Assembly (NCBI GenBank): GCA_028456385.1
Contig: JALNQF010000098.1
Span: 105,670 to 169,669, forward strand
Length of the DNA stretch: 64,000 bases
From: Ophiosphaerella korrae
Lineage: Eukaryota; Ascomycota; Dothideomycetes; Pleosporales; Phaeosphaeriaceae
Reading direction: 5' to 3'
Part shown: positions 41,544 to 53,325 of the stretch, piece after piece
Position numbering within the stretch: position 1 is the first letter of the stretch
Layout: each line of letters begins with the position of its first letter
Notes under the pieces: model-generated
The model's database searches: none
What the model was told of the DNA's origin: nothing
The model's input: only the letters and a program-made list of their open reading frames with translations
Made by a program: the position numbers and the translations under genes

Positions 41544-42007
41544 TGTAGAGGGTGAGGATCCGCTATCTACGCGTTTTTACGTGTTTTGGTTGCTGGAGTG
41601 TGATCTAGGGATCAGAAAGACTTGATAGCACCAATTTGGCGAGATTTGCGTGGTTTTGATGTTGGGGTGCGATTCAGTGTGGATGGAGAGCGTGTTGGAG
41701 AGGAAGTCGCTACAGGAGACAAGTCAATCGCGCGTCGGTGGCTAACATGTGCAAGCTCGCCTAACACCTAACGTGACCTTCTCGCCGCGGCGTGTAGCAC
41801 AGCTCACAACGCGAAAATGCGTACTTTCTGCGCTTTGATAAAATCGCGTGATTTGTGGGACTCCACTATAGGAGTCTTATGGAGTTCGAGAGTCGTGGTG
41901 GGTGGGGTCGCTCCTGGAGTGCGGATATGTCGCGTGTGTTTGGAGGAAAGCGCAAAGTAAACAATGTCAATCGGTTGTTGCGGCCAAGCGACCCGCTCAT
42001 GCTTGAC
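41544..42007. other. BIR1 upstream region
   Basis: Promoter-side DNA of BIR1 up to the transposon edge. No gene. Confidence 0.45.
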
Positions 42008-43094
42008 GTGTTCCACCACCATTCCACCAGCCCCACTACATGCGCCAACTAACCTAGCTCTACGAAAACGCCCTCAGTCATCTCAAAAAGAAGGTGGACT
42101 TCTTCTTGCATCTCATGCCTATCGAACTGGCTCTATACCAAGTCAACCTAGAGCTGCGCAGCTATATAGGATTTCTCGCACGACTCTGCGAGACCGGCTC
42201 TTAGGTACACAATCTAAAGAAAGCTATTACCTATATCCACCAACGCAAGTTGCAGCCTACAGTGGAGCAGCCACTTGTCTAGTAGACCCTGGACCTTAAT
42301 CAACGCGGTTTTCCCGCCTATATTATTAACGTACAACGAATAGCAGACGTCCTCCTCGCTAGCTACAGCCAAGATCCACCTCCTCCACGCATAGGCAAGA
42401 ACTAGGCGTCGCACTTTATTAGTGACTAGCTAGAGCTTCAGACAAAGTAGAATAGGAAATTTTACTTATAGAGAGTACTCTAGAAAGACCCTATCTAGAT
42501 CTAGGTATAGTTCAAGCTTGTACAGGACACGCGTAATACGTACAGAATACTTAACTTAGATATATTCAATTTTGATAAGACTATCTTTATAATAGGAGTA
42601 GCTATAACGTTAAAAGTTATTACTAGCTCTAGCTTGACTCGTGCGTTACCTGCTTCGCCGCCAGTCTTAGAGCCCGACAAGCCTGGCTGTTAGCCAGCTC
42701 GTGAAGGGCTGTCAGCTTGCTATGAACTCAGCAGCAATCCTAGCAGAGAACACCAAGCTACGTGCGTCAAATCAACGTCAACGACGTAAGCGTCAACAAC
42801 GTAGACAGTATATAGCTCATGGAGGCGTCCTTTAGGCCCAGGAAGGTCAGGAGCGAGTCGCAGTGGCTGAAAGGGGTGTCCAAGAGAGTGACCAAGTTGT
42901 GCCTACTCAAGCACGTAGACGAGCACCACCAACGCGCAGTAAAATGCCATGTACAAGGCCACAATAGGACTCAATGTAGAGCTATCTAATCTGTCCTCAT
43001 ACAAAACCTCAAAAAATTTGATGGTGTGAGTGCTGAGCTATCGTACGAGAAGCTTCGCTAGTTCTGGTGGGGCTGACGGATGGTGGTGGAACAC
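42008..43094 (+). mobile_element. Internally deleted, mutated Fot1/pogo-like DNA transposon
   Basis: The ends are inverted repeats: GTGTTCCACCACCATTCCAC with CAGCCCCA at 42008-42034 mirrors TGGGGCTGACGGATGG with TGGTGGAACAC at 43068-43094. Plus-strand translation, with many stops and frame breaks, shows the pogo transposase start (RAAQLYRISRTTLRDRLLG, a helix-turn-helix), then DLNQRGFPAYIINVQRIADV, FNFDKTIFIIGVAITLKVIT with the first part of the catalytic core, and after a jump the C-terminal LSACYELSSNP-type and LRASNQRQRRKRQQRRQYIA regions. The centre of the DDE core is missing, so the copy is non-autonomous and dead. TA-rich decay fits RIP. Target-site duplication is not clear. Confidence 0.75.
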
Positions 43095-43453
43095 TCCTGG
43101 GCCAGGCCCAAAATCCACCAAAATTTGGAAAAATATCCTCTTGCAATCTCAGCAACGCCTTGATAATATATTCTAAAATTCTATAATAAGCCTCGTATAC
43201 CTATTTCAAAGCTCCTATTAAATTCTCAAGATAATAGGCCTAGCTATTATTAAGTTATTAGGTTTTTGGCCCCCAAATTGCTATATCTCTAGAACTAGGC
43301 AATGAATTACTCTTAGAGTCAAATAAGAGTCTTAATATAGGTATAAAAAGCTACTTGCAAATTTTTAGAATTTATTATTAAGGCGTTGGTAAAGATTGCA
43401 GGAGGCTATTTTTTCCAAATTTTGGTGGGTTTTTAGGCCTGGACGAGGAGTGG
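43089..43453. mobile_element. MITE-like element with terminal inverted repeats of about 75 bp
   Basis: The left arm (ACACTCCTGGGCCAGGCC, then CCACCAAAATTTGGAAAAAT, CCTCTTGCAATC, CAACGCCTT) is matched in reverse complement by the right arm at about 43378-43453 (AAGGCGTTGGTAAAGATTGC, TTTTTTCCAAATTTTGGTGG, AGGCCTGGACGAGGAGTGG). The AT-rich centre also has partial inverted symmetry (TAGGTATA-type words). No protein is encoded. It abuts the Fot1-like 3' end and lies 77 bp before the TAM41 start codon. Confidence 0.75.
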
Positions 43454-43530
43454 TAAAACACGTTATGTCATCCGCTTACGTCACCCTCGATCTCTCATCG
43501 TTGCGCCTCAGGCATCAAACTCAATACAAG

Positions 43531-44883
43531 ATGCATCGACTTCAGCCATTAGTGCGTATAGCATGGTCCAGACGCCCGGTTGTTCCCCTCAATCATCGGT
43601 GTATTTCTTCGCAACAAACGCAGCCCGCCGATGCGGCCAATGAGTCCCAGTCGCTGCCGCCAGATTGGGAAGATGAAGCTCCGTCGCTGTCAGACTTCAC
43701 GCAGCTGCCCAAGGGCTTCGGACAGAATCAATTGTTGAAGACGAATGAGGAATTCAAAAGAAGTCTGAGGGGGATTCTTAGACAGTTTCCGCCCATCACT
43801 TATGCCTTTGCCTACGGTTCCGGTGTCTTCCCGCAGTCCGCCGCGACAGCGTCGCGAACCACCCACTCGCCTCATCCGAACCCCCCTGAGGCGATCCTGA
43901 AATGGCAGAAGGGTGGTGGCAAGATGATTGATTTTGTTCTTACCCCGCGCTTCTCTCAACATTTTCACTCGCTCAATCTGCGCGAGCACCGCGACCATTA
44001 CTCTTTCCTTGGCTCTTTAGGATCAGGGGTTATAAGCCATGTGCAAGACAAGTATGGCGCCGGCGCATATTTCAATCCGTATATCACAGTAAATGGTACC
44101 ATGATTAAGTATGCAGTTGTCAACTTCGATACGCTTCTCCGCGACCTTACCGAATGGGACACCTTGTATCTCGCGGGACGGCTGCACAAACCCGTCAAGA
44201 TCCTCTTCGAAGAGCCCAATATTCGTCTCGCCAACCAACGTAATCTTCTCTCCGCCGTTCGATGTTCGCTTTTACTTCTCCCAACGACCTTCACCGAGAA
44301 GGAGCTATATTCTACGATTACGGGTCTAAGCTACCAGGGTGATCCGCGCATGCAGTATGGCAGCGAGAACCCTAAGAAGATCTCGAACATCGTCGACAAC
44401 CAATTGCGACACTTCCGGGCTCTATACCACGGCCTTATCATATCTCTCCCAAATATGCGATACGTCGATGATCAAGCAACGCACAAGTTAGGCTGGATGG
44501 AGGATGACAGCCTGGAGCTGAAGCTCGAGCAAGATATGGATCCAGAGCGACGAGGTAACATTGTGAGACGATTGCCAAAAAAATTTAGGGAGAAGGTTTA
44601 CTTTCAGTATCGTGGAAAGTTCGGCATCTCGGGGCGCGAATACGAGGAAATGTTGGAAGCAGTGAAGGACGAAGACGCAAAGGGTGGACTGAAGAAGCAG
44701 TTTGGCGGTGCGTTCGAGAAGAGAATAGCTGGAGAGATAGATCTACCACAAATGGTGACAAAGGCGATCAACCAGACGGTCAAGTGGCCATCCACCGTAC
44801 AAAGCGCAAAAGGTATATTGACTGCTGGACCTGCCAGGGCGTGGAGATATTTTCAAGAGAAACGGCAAAAAGGGCGAGTATAG
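43531..44883 (+). CDS. TAM41: Mitochondrial CDP-diacylglycerol synthase TAM41
   Basis: One exon, 450 residues from ATG 43531. Tam41 makes CDP-diacylglycerol from phosphatidic acid and CTP at the matrix side of the inner mitochondrial membrane, the first step towards cardiolipin. The N-terminus MHRLQPLVRIAWSRRPVVPLN is a basic, acid-free presequence. Nucleotidyltransferase motifs: FAYGSGVF (G96, S97) and KMIDFVLTP (D134), followed by the family blocks HYSFLGSLGSGVISHVQDKYGAGAYFNPYI, LYLAGRLHKPVKIL and LPTTFTEKELYSTITGLSYQGDPRM. The frame stays open 45 codons upstream to an ATG at 43396 inside the MITE arm; I prefer the inner ATG because it begins the presequence. No intron is seen. Confidence 0.92.
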   Translation: MHRLQPLVRIAWSRRPVVPLNHRCISSQQTQPADAANESQSLPPDWEDEAPSLSDFTQLPKGFGQNQLLKTNEEFKRSLRGILRQFPPITYAFAYGSGVFPQSAATASRTTHSPHPNPPEAILKWQKGGGKMIDFVLTPRFSQHFHSLNLREHRDHYSFLGSLGSGVISHVQDKYGAGAYFNPYITVNGTMIKYAVVNFDTLLRDLTEWDTLYLAGRLHKPVKILFEEPNIRLANQRNLLSAVRCSLLLLPTTFTEKELYSTITGLSYQGDPRMQYGSENPKKISNIVDNQLRHFRALYHGLIISLPNMRYVDDQATHKLGWMEDDSLELKLEQDMDPERRGNIVRRLPKKFREKVYFQYRGKFGISGREYEEMLEAVKDEDAKGGLKKQFGGAFEKRIAGEIDLPQMVTKAINQTVKWPSTVQSAKGILTAGPARAWRYFQEKRQKGRV

Positions 44884-46666
44884 GTCTTGTGCCGTATAAA
44901 GACCGAACGCCGGGAACGATCACCAACCATCATTTCATTTTCAGCATTACCAAAGAAAAGTCCAGAATGGCATCCAAGCATTCATCTGCATGGTTTTGGA
45001 TTCGCATTTCTGGCAGTCGCCGTTGTTGGACATACGGGTCAGGCTTGTAGAAAGGAAAAAAGCAATAGCATGCATAGAATTGCAATAATCGATATACAAT
45101 ACTAGATCTTCTGCATGACACTAACATCAACTAAGCGTGATTGATGTCCCACATCCAAGCGCATGGCCTGGACCCACTGAAATGGCTTCTTCTCCCTAGT
45201 ACTCCCCATGCAATCGAGAATCGACTCATAAAAGTTGTCAATAGCGCATCTCATGAGATAAAGAACTTACGGTGTTTCAATTCACGTGGTATTAATCACC
45301 AATACACTATCATACCCAAACATTTACCAATAATTTTGTACATGAGAATGAATAAATTTTATATCACAATGTAATGCGCCAATTGTGCGCACCTGTTCAA
45401 GCATATAACTCAACAACGTAGTAGATTAGCGTAGATATATTGATATACTAAATTAAGCAGCATTTGCTGTATCATTTTTACACGTACGTAAGTTGTACCT
45501 AGTCTCTCTGTCCCTCTTGCAGCACGCACGAGCCTAGCGACTTAGGCCTAATTGCTCTCTATCTTAACACTGTTCACTAACTTAACGCAGTATAGCCTCT
45601 CTCTAAGCGAGTATATCCTCTCCTTATCCTTTTATCAAGACTCCTTGCTTCTAAATCTACGCTTACTAGCTTCCTTATTGGCTCTCTTAAGACTAGAGAT
45701 CTAATTGCGATTAACTTAGCTAACAGCATTATTTTATAAGCTCCCTTTTAGAGTAGATTAATTACGTCAATAATTGATACTAGCGATGAGCTCTTATACT
45801 AGCGTGCACGCTCACGTATGTTACTCGGCGTATAAACTACCTAGGGAGCCTCTAGTAGGGCTAGAGTAGCTAGAGTGGGTATATATAGCGCCTAGGTCCT
45901 TATATAAGGCTCGCTGCTTATTATATAGGCGATTGAAACGTGTTGCAAGATTGTCTGTATGCTTAACAAAGTTGTGCGTCTGGTAGATGGTAATAGGGCT
46001 GTCTCTACGCTGAGTCAGTAGCTAGAGTTAGGGCAAAACTACGAGGACCCAGATTGAGAACATGATTAAATATTACCTCCTCCTCTGGCTGGCTGAGCTT
46101 CCTTGAGTTGGACTGGCGATCGTGTTAGGTAGAGATATCAGCTCATCGTCTCTAGAGGCTAGTTCGGGACACATTATATGTTTTCACAGCATATCTCTTG
46201 CTTAAAATTTGGTCTGAATTGATAGCTAAGATAGCAAGCTGAATATCTGCTTTATCTGAAGTCAACTAAGTAGCGTAGCGTTGAGTCGTTGTGAGTTGAG
46301 GTAAGATGAGTGTGCAGAGCTGGCGAGGTGGCCCGCTCGCTTGTAAAATACGTCAACTTACTACCCTTTATTAGTAACTAATTCGCGGAAACGTTTGGGT
46401 TATGCCATACTTTACAAACCCTACGCACATTGGTCAATCCACTTTCATTTTCACGTGCACATCATTTCAGGCGGAATGAAGCTAGTGCATCGACTGAGTC
46501 ATTCCCGGCCGCTGGTGACGTGCCCCACTGTCGCGCCACTTCGCGCAGGCACTCAAGTTGGCAACGCTGCATCACAACCAAACTTTGACTCGAAGGCCCG
46601 ATCTTCAAGGCACCAGTTTTCGACACATTTACTTCCCTATCAAATATACGCACAACCGCAGTGGGC
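44884..46666. other. AT-rich gene-free stretch of 1.8 kb
   Basis: 45.4-46.4 kb is very TA-rich with CTA/TAG-dense words and no readable frame, which looks like RIP-decayed repeat DNA, though no element family was recognised. The last about 250 bp before 46667 are GC-richer and probably the promoter of the next gene. Confidence 0.5.
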
Positions 46667-47381
46667 ATGGCAAAGAAAGGCGGCGCTGGTGGGGGCGGGG
46701 AGAATTCGAAGAAGGCGCAAGGACAGGCGCGCAAGGCAGACGCCGCTGCATCGAAGCAAGCCGCAAAGGACAAACAAGTAGAGGCAGCTGAAGCAGCGAA
46801 GTGGGACAAAGGCTCCAAATCTAACGCAAAAGCGTATGCTAGCTCCTTCCGTTGAGGCTATGGAAAGCTGACTGTAGCACAGCGAGGCCGCCGCAGAAAA
46901 GGCAGCAGAAGCTGCGCGCAAGAAGGCAGAAAAGGAAGCTTTACTACGCGAAGAAGAGGCGTCTATGCCATCCAAGCCCAAAGGGAAAGCCCCCAAAGCC
47001 GAGAAGAAGTCCAAGGGCATTGATTCGGCTCTTGGGTCGTTCGATTCCAAGCCCACCGCACTCAACGCTACTGGTATCGACAACGCCCTCGATGCCCTTG
47101 ACTTAACATCAGATTCAAAGGACAAGCTGGACCGACATCCTGAGAGGAGATTCAAGGCTGCATACACTCAATTCGAGGAACGGAGACTCGAGGAGATGAA
47201 GGACGAGAAGGGTCTGCGACGGAACCAGAAGATTGAGCAAATAAGAAAGGAGTTTGAGAAGCATCCAGACAATCCATTCAACCAGGTGACTGCTGCATAC
47301 AATGCGTCCAAGGATGATATGAGGGCTATTCAAGAATCGGAGAAATCGGCCAAGGAGAAGAGATTGGCAGGCAACAACTGA
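46667..47381 (+). CDS. CCDC124 family protein (ribosome-associated, Oxs1-like)
   Basis: Two exons, 46667-46833 and 46883-47381, give 221 residues. The 49-nt intron (46834-46882) has GTATGC, a GCTGACT branch and ACAG. The start at 46667 gives MAKKGGAGGGGENSKKAQGQ, the hallmark basic N-terminus of CCDC124 and its small yeast relatives Lso1/Lso2, which bind the ribosome's decoding and tRNA sites during dormancy and recovery. Then an Ala/Lys/Glu-rich coiled coil, SALGSFDSKP, LTSDSKDKLDRHPERRFKAA and YTQFEERRLEEMKDEKGLRRNQKIEQIRKEFEKHPDNPFNQ. The C-terminal HPERRFKAAYTQFE and HPDNPFNQ blocks are diagnostic of the family. Function is inferred from relatives. Confidence 0.9.
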
Positions 47382-48157
47382 GCGGTATCAAGTGCGCAGG
47401 CTATTTGGTATCACCAAGTCTAGATGGTTCGTGGCTGGCGTTTGGGATAGACTCAAGATGAGAGGAACTGATGGTCGCCTGCTAGGGACGTATCAATAGT
47501 CACGCAATAGAACAGCAAATAACTTCACTGACGCATGCACTCTTGGTTCACAGGAGAGCGTGCAGTGGCTCGGAGTCCGAGTAATTGGCTGCTGACTTGT
47601 GGTGCATCGAGGTGCATTTGCAAGGCCACGCATTGTCGGTGGTGCATCGTAAGAACTGGGTAGTAAGCCCCATTCAGCGGCATGAGACAGTCGGTCTCGG
47701 CCTTGCACTACTCCACTCTCATTCCAGACCAGACCCAATCACCGACCGATTACAGGACGTTTCTATTGAGGACCAGTGCAAGAAACATTGCTGCGAGGAT
47801 GAAACATGGGAGGCGATGCCTGATTGGCTGTGCGCATTTCTTGTCATGAAGTTCGAAACGCCCCCTTGCCATATGGGGAATTGGGGCTTGGGAGCCGCCT
47901 TCCTGCCGCGCGCTCCTTCACCCATGAGCCTCACCCGGCAATGGCCGCCGTCATGCAATTTGATGCAATGCGTGGCAAAGCAAACAACAAGGAGGTGAAT
48001 GCACCGCCCATGGCCCAAGTGGGGCTGTACTCCCGGTCACCATTCACTATATGGTCCCTGCCTTCCCTTTGATTCATACACAGCAGCGAGTGTGCTTGCT
48101 TCCAGTCATTCCTTCTTTCGTTTTCCTTACTACCTTCGCTTTCTCTCATTCTCCATC
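47382..48157. other. Intergenic upstream of the GH76 gene
   Basis: No gene. The last 80 bp before the GH76 ATG are strongly pyrimidine-rich (TTCCTTCTTTCGTTTTCC), typical of a fungal transcription start region. Confidence 0.45.
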
Positions 48158-50055
48158 ATGGGGTTTTTCAAGTTTGCCGGAGCAGTGCTCCTTCCCTTTC
48201 TGACACTTGCGTCGACCGCTACATCTATTCAGTTTGACCCGGAATCCGAAGATTCGATTCGCGCGGCCTCGAGACAATATGCCTACAGCTTGATGTCCTT
48301 GTACAAAAACAATGCTACCAGCACAGGCGTCCAAGATATTGGCATATGGCCAAAACCTCATTATTGGTGGGAGGGTGGCGCCGCCTGGGGTGGCATGATC
48401 GAATACACCATGTTTTCAGGAGACCAGAGTCATACCAAGACCCTCCAGCAGGCATTGACTGCCAATTATGGCCCTGCCAATGATTTTATACTGGACTATC
48501 GTAGGGATCAAACTGTGAGTTGAAATACTTTAGCCCGCTTCATGACATCTCGTACTAATGCGGAAACAAGGGCAACGACGACCAGGCCTTCTGGGCACTC
48601 GCTGTCATGTCTGCAATCGAATATAAGTTCCCAGATCCTGAAAAGGCCCCTGCAGGCTACTTGGATGTTGCCATCAACTCCTTCAATAACATTGTTGGTC
48701 GTTGGGACGACAGCTCCTGCGGCGGAGGATTGAAGTGGCAGATTTACCCAGAGAACAGCTATGGTTACAACTACAAAAACTCCATTTCTAACGGCTGCAC
48801 CTTTGCGCTCAGTGCGCGCCTCGCTCGCTATACCGGTAACCAAACCTACGCAGATTGGGCGGTCAAGATCTATGACTGGACCAAAAAAGTGGGATTGATT
48901 TCAGATAAATTTGAGGTCTTTGACGGCACCGATGATAAGACCAACTGCGTAAAAGTTGCCGATCCGACCCAGTGGTCCTATAACAATGCCATGTTTCTGC
49001 ACGGTTCGGCCTTCATGTTCGACTATACCAACGGCAATAATCTTTGGAAAGATAGAACAACTGGATTCTTGAACCATGCTGAGACGCTCTTCTTCCGCCC
49101 GTTCGAGAACTCTACAAATATCATGTACGAGTGGGCTTGCGAGACTGGCGAGTCTGGACGTCAATGCAACCTCGATCAGCAGTCATTCAAGGCCTACTTG
49201 TCGCGCTTCATGGCCAAAACAGCAATCATGGCTCCTTTCACAAAGGACACTATCATGAAGTATCTGAAAGCATCTGCAGTAGGTGCTGCAAAATCCTGCA
49301 CAGGCGGCGCCGATGGTGTAACATGTGGATCAAAATGGTACACTGGGAGCTGGGACGGTACCTCTGGCGTCGGCCAGCAATTGGCGGCTCTCGAGGTGAC
49401 TCAAGCTTTGATGATGATCAAGAAAGGCATTGTACCAGTCAAGAACAGTGGTTCTAAACCAGAGTCTTCTACGGCTACGACCCCTACCCCTAGCTCTACA
49501 CCAGTCACCTCGTCTGTTCCAGCTCCCTCGGGCCAAGCTCCTCTACCCGTATCGCCGAGCGGCAAGCCTTCGTCAAGCAAAGTTTCTTCGCCCACCCCAT
49601 CATCGGCGGAGCCTGCACCACTACCGCCCAAATCAAGTCAGCCTCCAGCAGTTCCAAGTGCAAACCCTCCCTCAAAACCCACCTCCTTGAGTTCTACCAA
49701 GCTTTCCAGTGGCATAAACACAAGCGCGACCCCACCAGCTAATGCTAGCTCGACTGTCAAACCTGGCAGTCAATTTGGTGAGAAGCCTGCTTCGACTTCA
49801 TGCGCAAAGTCAGATGCCTCGTGTTCCTGTACCCCAACCACCACAAAAACTATTTACGTTCCACCCGCTCCAGCAACGCCCTCGCCAGGCGTACCCCTCA
49901 TTTCGACATCTGTGTTGCTTGCTCCAGGCTTCAACACCAGTGTCCCGAGACCCAGCCAGCCTTTGGAGTTTCAAGGCACGGCAGTCAATATGAGAATATC
50001 CAGCGCCCCAGTGGCGGGCGCTCTCGTCATGATCCTGGCTGCCTGGCTTTTGTAG
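48158..50055 (+). CDS. GPI-anchored GH76 alpha-1,6-mannanase (Dcw1/Dfg5 family)
   Basis: Two exons, 48158-48514 and 48571-50055, give 613 residues. The 56-nt intron has GTGAGT, an ACTAAT branch and AAG. Signal peptide MGFFKFAGAVLLPFLTLASTATS; GH76 domain to about residue 430 with the catalytic Asp pair in GNDDQAFWAL (D122, D123), rebuilt directly after the splice, plus HYWWEGGAAWGGMIEYTMFSGD, GGLKWQIYPEN, YKNSISNGCTFALSARLARYTG and QWSYNNAMFLHGSAFM. A Ser/Thr/Pro-rich stalk of about 150 residues follows, then a hydrophobic tail (APVAGALVMILAAWLL) expected to direct GPI attachment. These enzymes are thought to attach GPI-anchored mannoproteins to wall glucan. An open frame upstream of 48158 is in frame but probably 5' UTR. 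Confidence 0.93.
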
Positions 50056-50937
50056 TTGGACGAAGATGTCCATCTTTCTTCTCCTTCACCTAACTTCTCC
50101 CTCTCAGTTTTGAGAGACTTGCATTTATTTGTATCATATTCCTCTTCATTTGTTCTATATCCCACCACAAGCCATGGAGATTGTTAGATAGAAGTCCAAC
50201 TATACCATGGTTCACATATAGACTGGACTGACGACGGTCTTTCGGACATTCAGCATAATTAGTCACCAACATGATTGCAAGCATGGAGGAGCCCAACAAT
50301 GCAATTATTATTTCAAAATTTCCAAGCATGAAAGTGATGTCGCAAGTTTGTGATGTCGAGCGATAAAGCCTCGTGCCCCGCGAAACGCCACATTTTGATG
50401 TTGGTTGCCAATGCTGGACGCCCGATGACATCGCGCCGAAGCAACGTCGTGCACCCCGGCCCACATGCAAACCTCCACATATCCGAGCTCAACAACAGAA
50501 ATAGCGTCTTAGATACGCGCACATAGCCGCTCCCCTCCAAGTAGACCAGGCGGCTGTCCGGGTTCGGCTGTCTTTTGCACAGTGTTCCCTTATCTTGCGC
50601 CTGCCTATCTGCCACCCAAATATGGCCTGACGTGATTTCGCTTTGGAATGCACTCAACAAACCTTCGCTCTTGACCTCGGACAGAGCGGAAGCGCAGGTG
50701 CGAGCAGAATGTGCGCAGTCAAGTGAAGAGCGAAAAATGGCTAACAGATTCCAATAGGCTGTGACTCCTGGTGGGGTTTCGTCGTCACATCACATCATCA
50801 CGCCTCGACTTCACATCTTCACGCGTTGTCAAGCCTATATCCACGTCACCCGCAATCGTTATCCATATACACCATCACTCCTCAGATATCTACCACGTTC
50901 CATTAATAGCATCCCTCTCTGGGACTCGTCCTCCACC
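50056..50937. other. Intergenic between GH76 and acyltransferase genes
   Basis: About 0.9 kb without a supported gene. Minus-strand frames (50090-50660) show no domain. The 200 bp before 50938 are C/T-rich and likely promoter/5' UTR. Confidence 0.5.
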
Positions 50938-53325
50938 ATGGCGAAAGGCAAGAAACTTGCTCAGATGAACAAGTATGTCTACGATGCCTTCTTATGGACC
51001 TTCTCTATACTAGTGGAGCTCTTCTTTCGCGAGGTCCACCCTCGCAGCAGCTGGAAGGTCCCAAAAGAGGGACCCGTACTCTTTGTGTGTGCCCCGCATG
51101 CCAATCAAGTGTGTACTTTGTATCCAACACCGGTAGCCCGATTTGTACTGACCGCAGCAGTTTGTCGACCCTTTGATGTTGATGCGCGTGGTCAAGAAAG
51201 AGGCTAACCGCCGAATTCAATTCTTGATAGCGGAAAAGTCGATGAAACGCAGATTCATTGGTGCCATGGCAGGCTTGACTGGGGTGGTGCCTGTAGGCAG
51301 GGCAATGGACTTGACCAAACCAGCCAAGGGCAAGATTTACCTGCCTGATCCCGTCAACGAACCTTGTTTGGTTCGGGGTATTGATACTGACTTTGAGGAT
51401 AAATCTTTTCAGATAGGCGGCTCGCTTTCGCTTCCCAAAGTGAACAACAAGTCAGCCTCTGCACCGATACTCGAAATCAGGAGCCCTACCGAAATCATAC
51501 TCAAAAGTGGTTTTAAGGGAGGCATCGCGATGCAACAGTTAACTGGACGTAACGACATGACCAAGGAAGGCACATTCATCGATGGCGCTATAGACAAGAA
51601 GGGCACAGCCGAAGGCTTTGAAGGAACCAATTTCCTGGTTGCTCCTAAGCTCGATCAGACAGAGGTCTATGATGCTGTGCACGACGTCCTACACCATGGT
51701 GGTAGCGTTGGCATTTTCCCAGAGGGAGGAAGTCACGATCGGACCGATTTCTTGCCATTGAAAGGTGATTATCGACCAACTCAGACTGCGAGGATTCGCT
51801 GACATATCATAGCTGGTGTTGCGATCATGGCGCTTGGCACAGTAGAATCAAAACCTGACTGCAACCTGAAAATCATCCCCGTTGGCATGAACTATTTCCA
51901 CGCTCACAAATTCCGCTCCAGGGCAGTAATTGAATTTGGAACTGCGATAGACGTACCGGTTGAACTCGCCCAGCAATTTAGAGGTCCCAACAAGAAAGAG
52001 GCTATTGGAACACTTTTGGACAACGTTCGCCAAGGCCTTCTGGGTGTCACTGTTACCACTCCTGACTATGATACACTGCAGGTACGCAGAGAGCACTACG
52101 ATCTCTCAAATGTAGACTAACATCCCAAAATTAGCTCATTCAAGCTGTGCGCCGGCTCTACAATTCGAAGGGCACGAAACTGCCCTTGCCGAGAGTTATT
52201 GAACTCAACCGCCGTCTTGTCCAAGGCTACGAACGTTACAAAGATGATCCTCGAATCATCGAACTCCAGAAGGAAGTTATTGCCTATAACGGCAAACTCA
52301 AAGCTCTCGGTATTCGGGACCATCAGGTCCACTACGCCAAGAAACACCCAATTGAAGCGTTCGGACAGTTCGTTTGGCGCCTTACAAAGCTACTCTTTTT
52401 CGCTATTCTTGTCATTCCCGGAACACTACTCTTTAGCCTTGTTTTCATATCAACAAAGGTTATCTCAAACAAGAAGGCCAAAGAAGCCCTTGCTGTCTCA
52501 AACGTTAAACTACAAGCCAAAGATGTCGTGGCAACTTGGAAACTCCTTGTAGCAATGGTTGCTGCCCCTGTTGCTTATACATGGTACATCATCATTGGAC
52601 TATACTGGTACCGCTACAACAATTGCAACGGCTATCTCTGGGCGGGCATCCAAAAGCGATACCTCATCATTGGGCAACTTATATTCTATGTAACGATCAC
52701 ATATGGTGCTCTTCGCTTTGGCGAAGTTGCAATGGATATTGTCAAGTCACTCGGTCCCCTTTGGAAGGCCATGAACCCATTCTCCAACAGCGAATTGGCC
52801 AAATTACAACAACGGCGCGATAATTTGGCAAAACGCGTCAACGACATCATCAACGAGCTTGGGCCTGAAATGTACGAAGATTTCTATAGCAAACGTATCA
52901 TTCAGGACCCATTCTCTGCAGAAATCAAAACAGCACCACTCAAGACCGATATTGAGGTGGCTAAGGATGGCCAAACGCACGAGGATCCCATCTCGCCCGC
53001 CTCACCTGGATCATCGTCTCACCTTCCACGTAACGAATCTTTTGGAGATCTTGCCAATCAAGACATTTTTTCGTCACGCCCACACACGCCAAAGAAGAGC
53101 CGCAGCAGAAATGCGTCCAGTGCGAATTTGGGTGACTTTACGCTCAAGCCATTTAGCACGATTGACAGAAATCTTGAAGAAGTGAAGCGAAGACTTAAAG
53201 ACGGAGTCCGACAGAGGAGAGGAAAGCGCAGCAGTAGTGGTGCAGCGAGTGGGGAAGATGGGTACGAGAGTGGCGAGGGCGAGATGGAAGGGTTGACAAT
53301 GGGACGGAAACGGGGAACATGGTAG
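50938..53325 (+). CDS. Glycerol-3-phosphate/DHAP acyltransferase (Gpt2/Sct1 family)
   Basis: Four exons, 50938-51108, 51161-51764, 51813-52081 and 52135-53325, give 744 residues. The introns are 52, 48 and 53 nt with CTGAC/CTAAC branches. It makes lysophosphatidic acid, the first step of glycerolipid synthesis, in the ER membrane. Acyltransferase blocks: APHANQFVDPLMLMRV, rebuilt across intron 1; the GVVPVGR segment; [24 protein letters not shown], rebuilt across intron 2; and LKIIPVGMNYFH. Two membrane regions lie near 430-520 (LLFFAILVIPGTLLFSLVFI; LLVAMVAAPVAYTWYIIIGLYW). The C-terminal tail is Ser/Lys/Arg-rich (TPKKSRSRNASSANLG; RRLKDGVRQRRGKRSSSG), a likely phosphorylation region as in yeast Gpt2. 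Confidence 0.92.
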
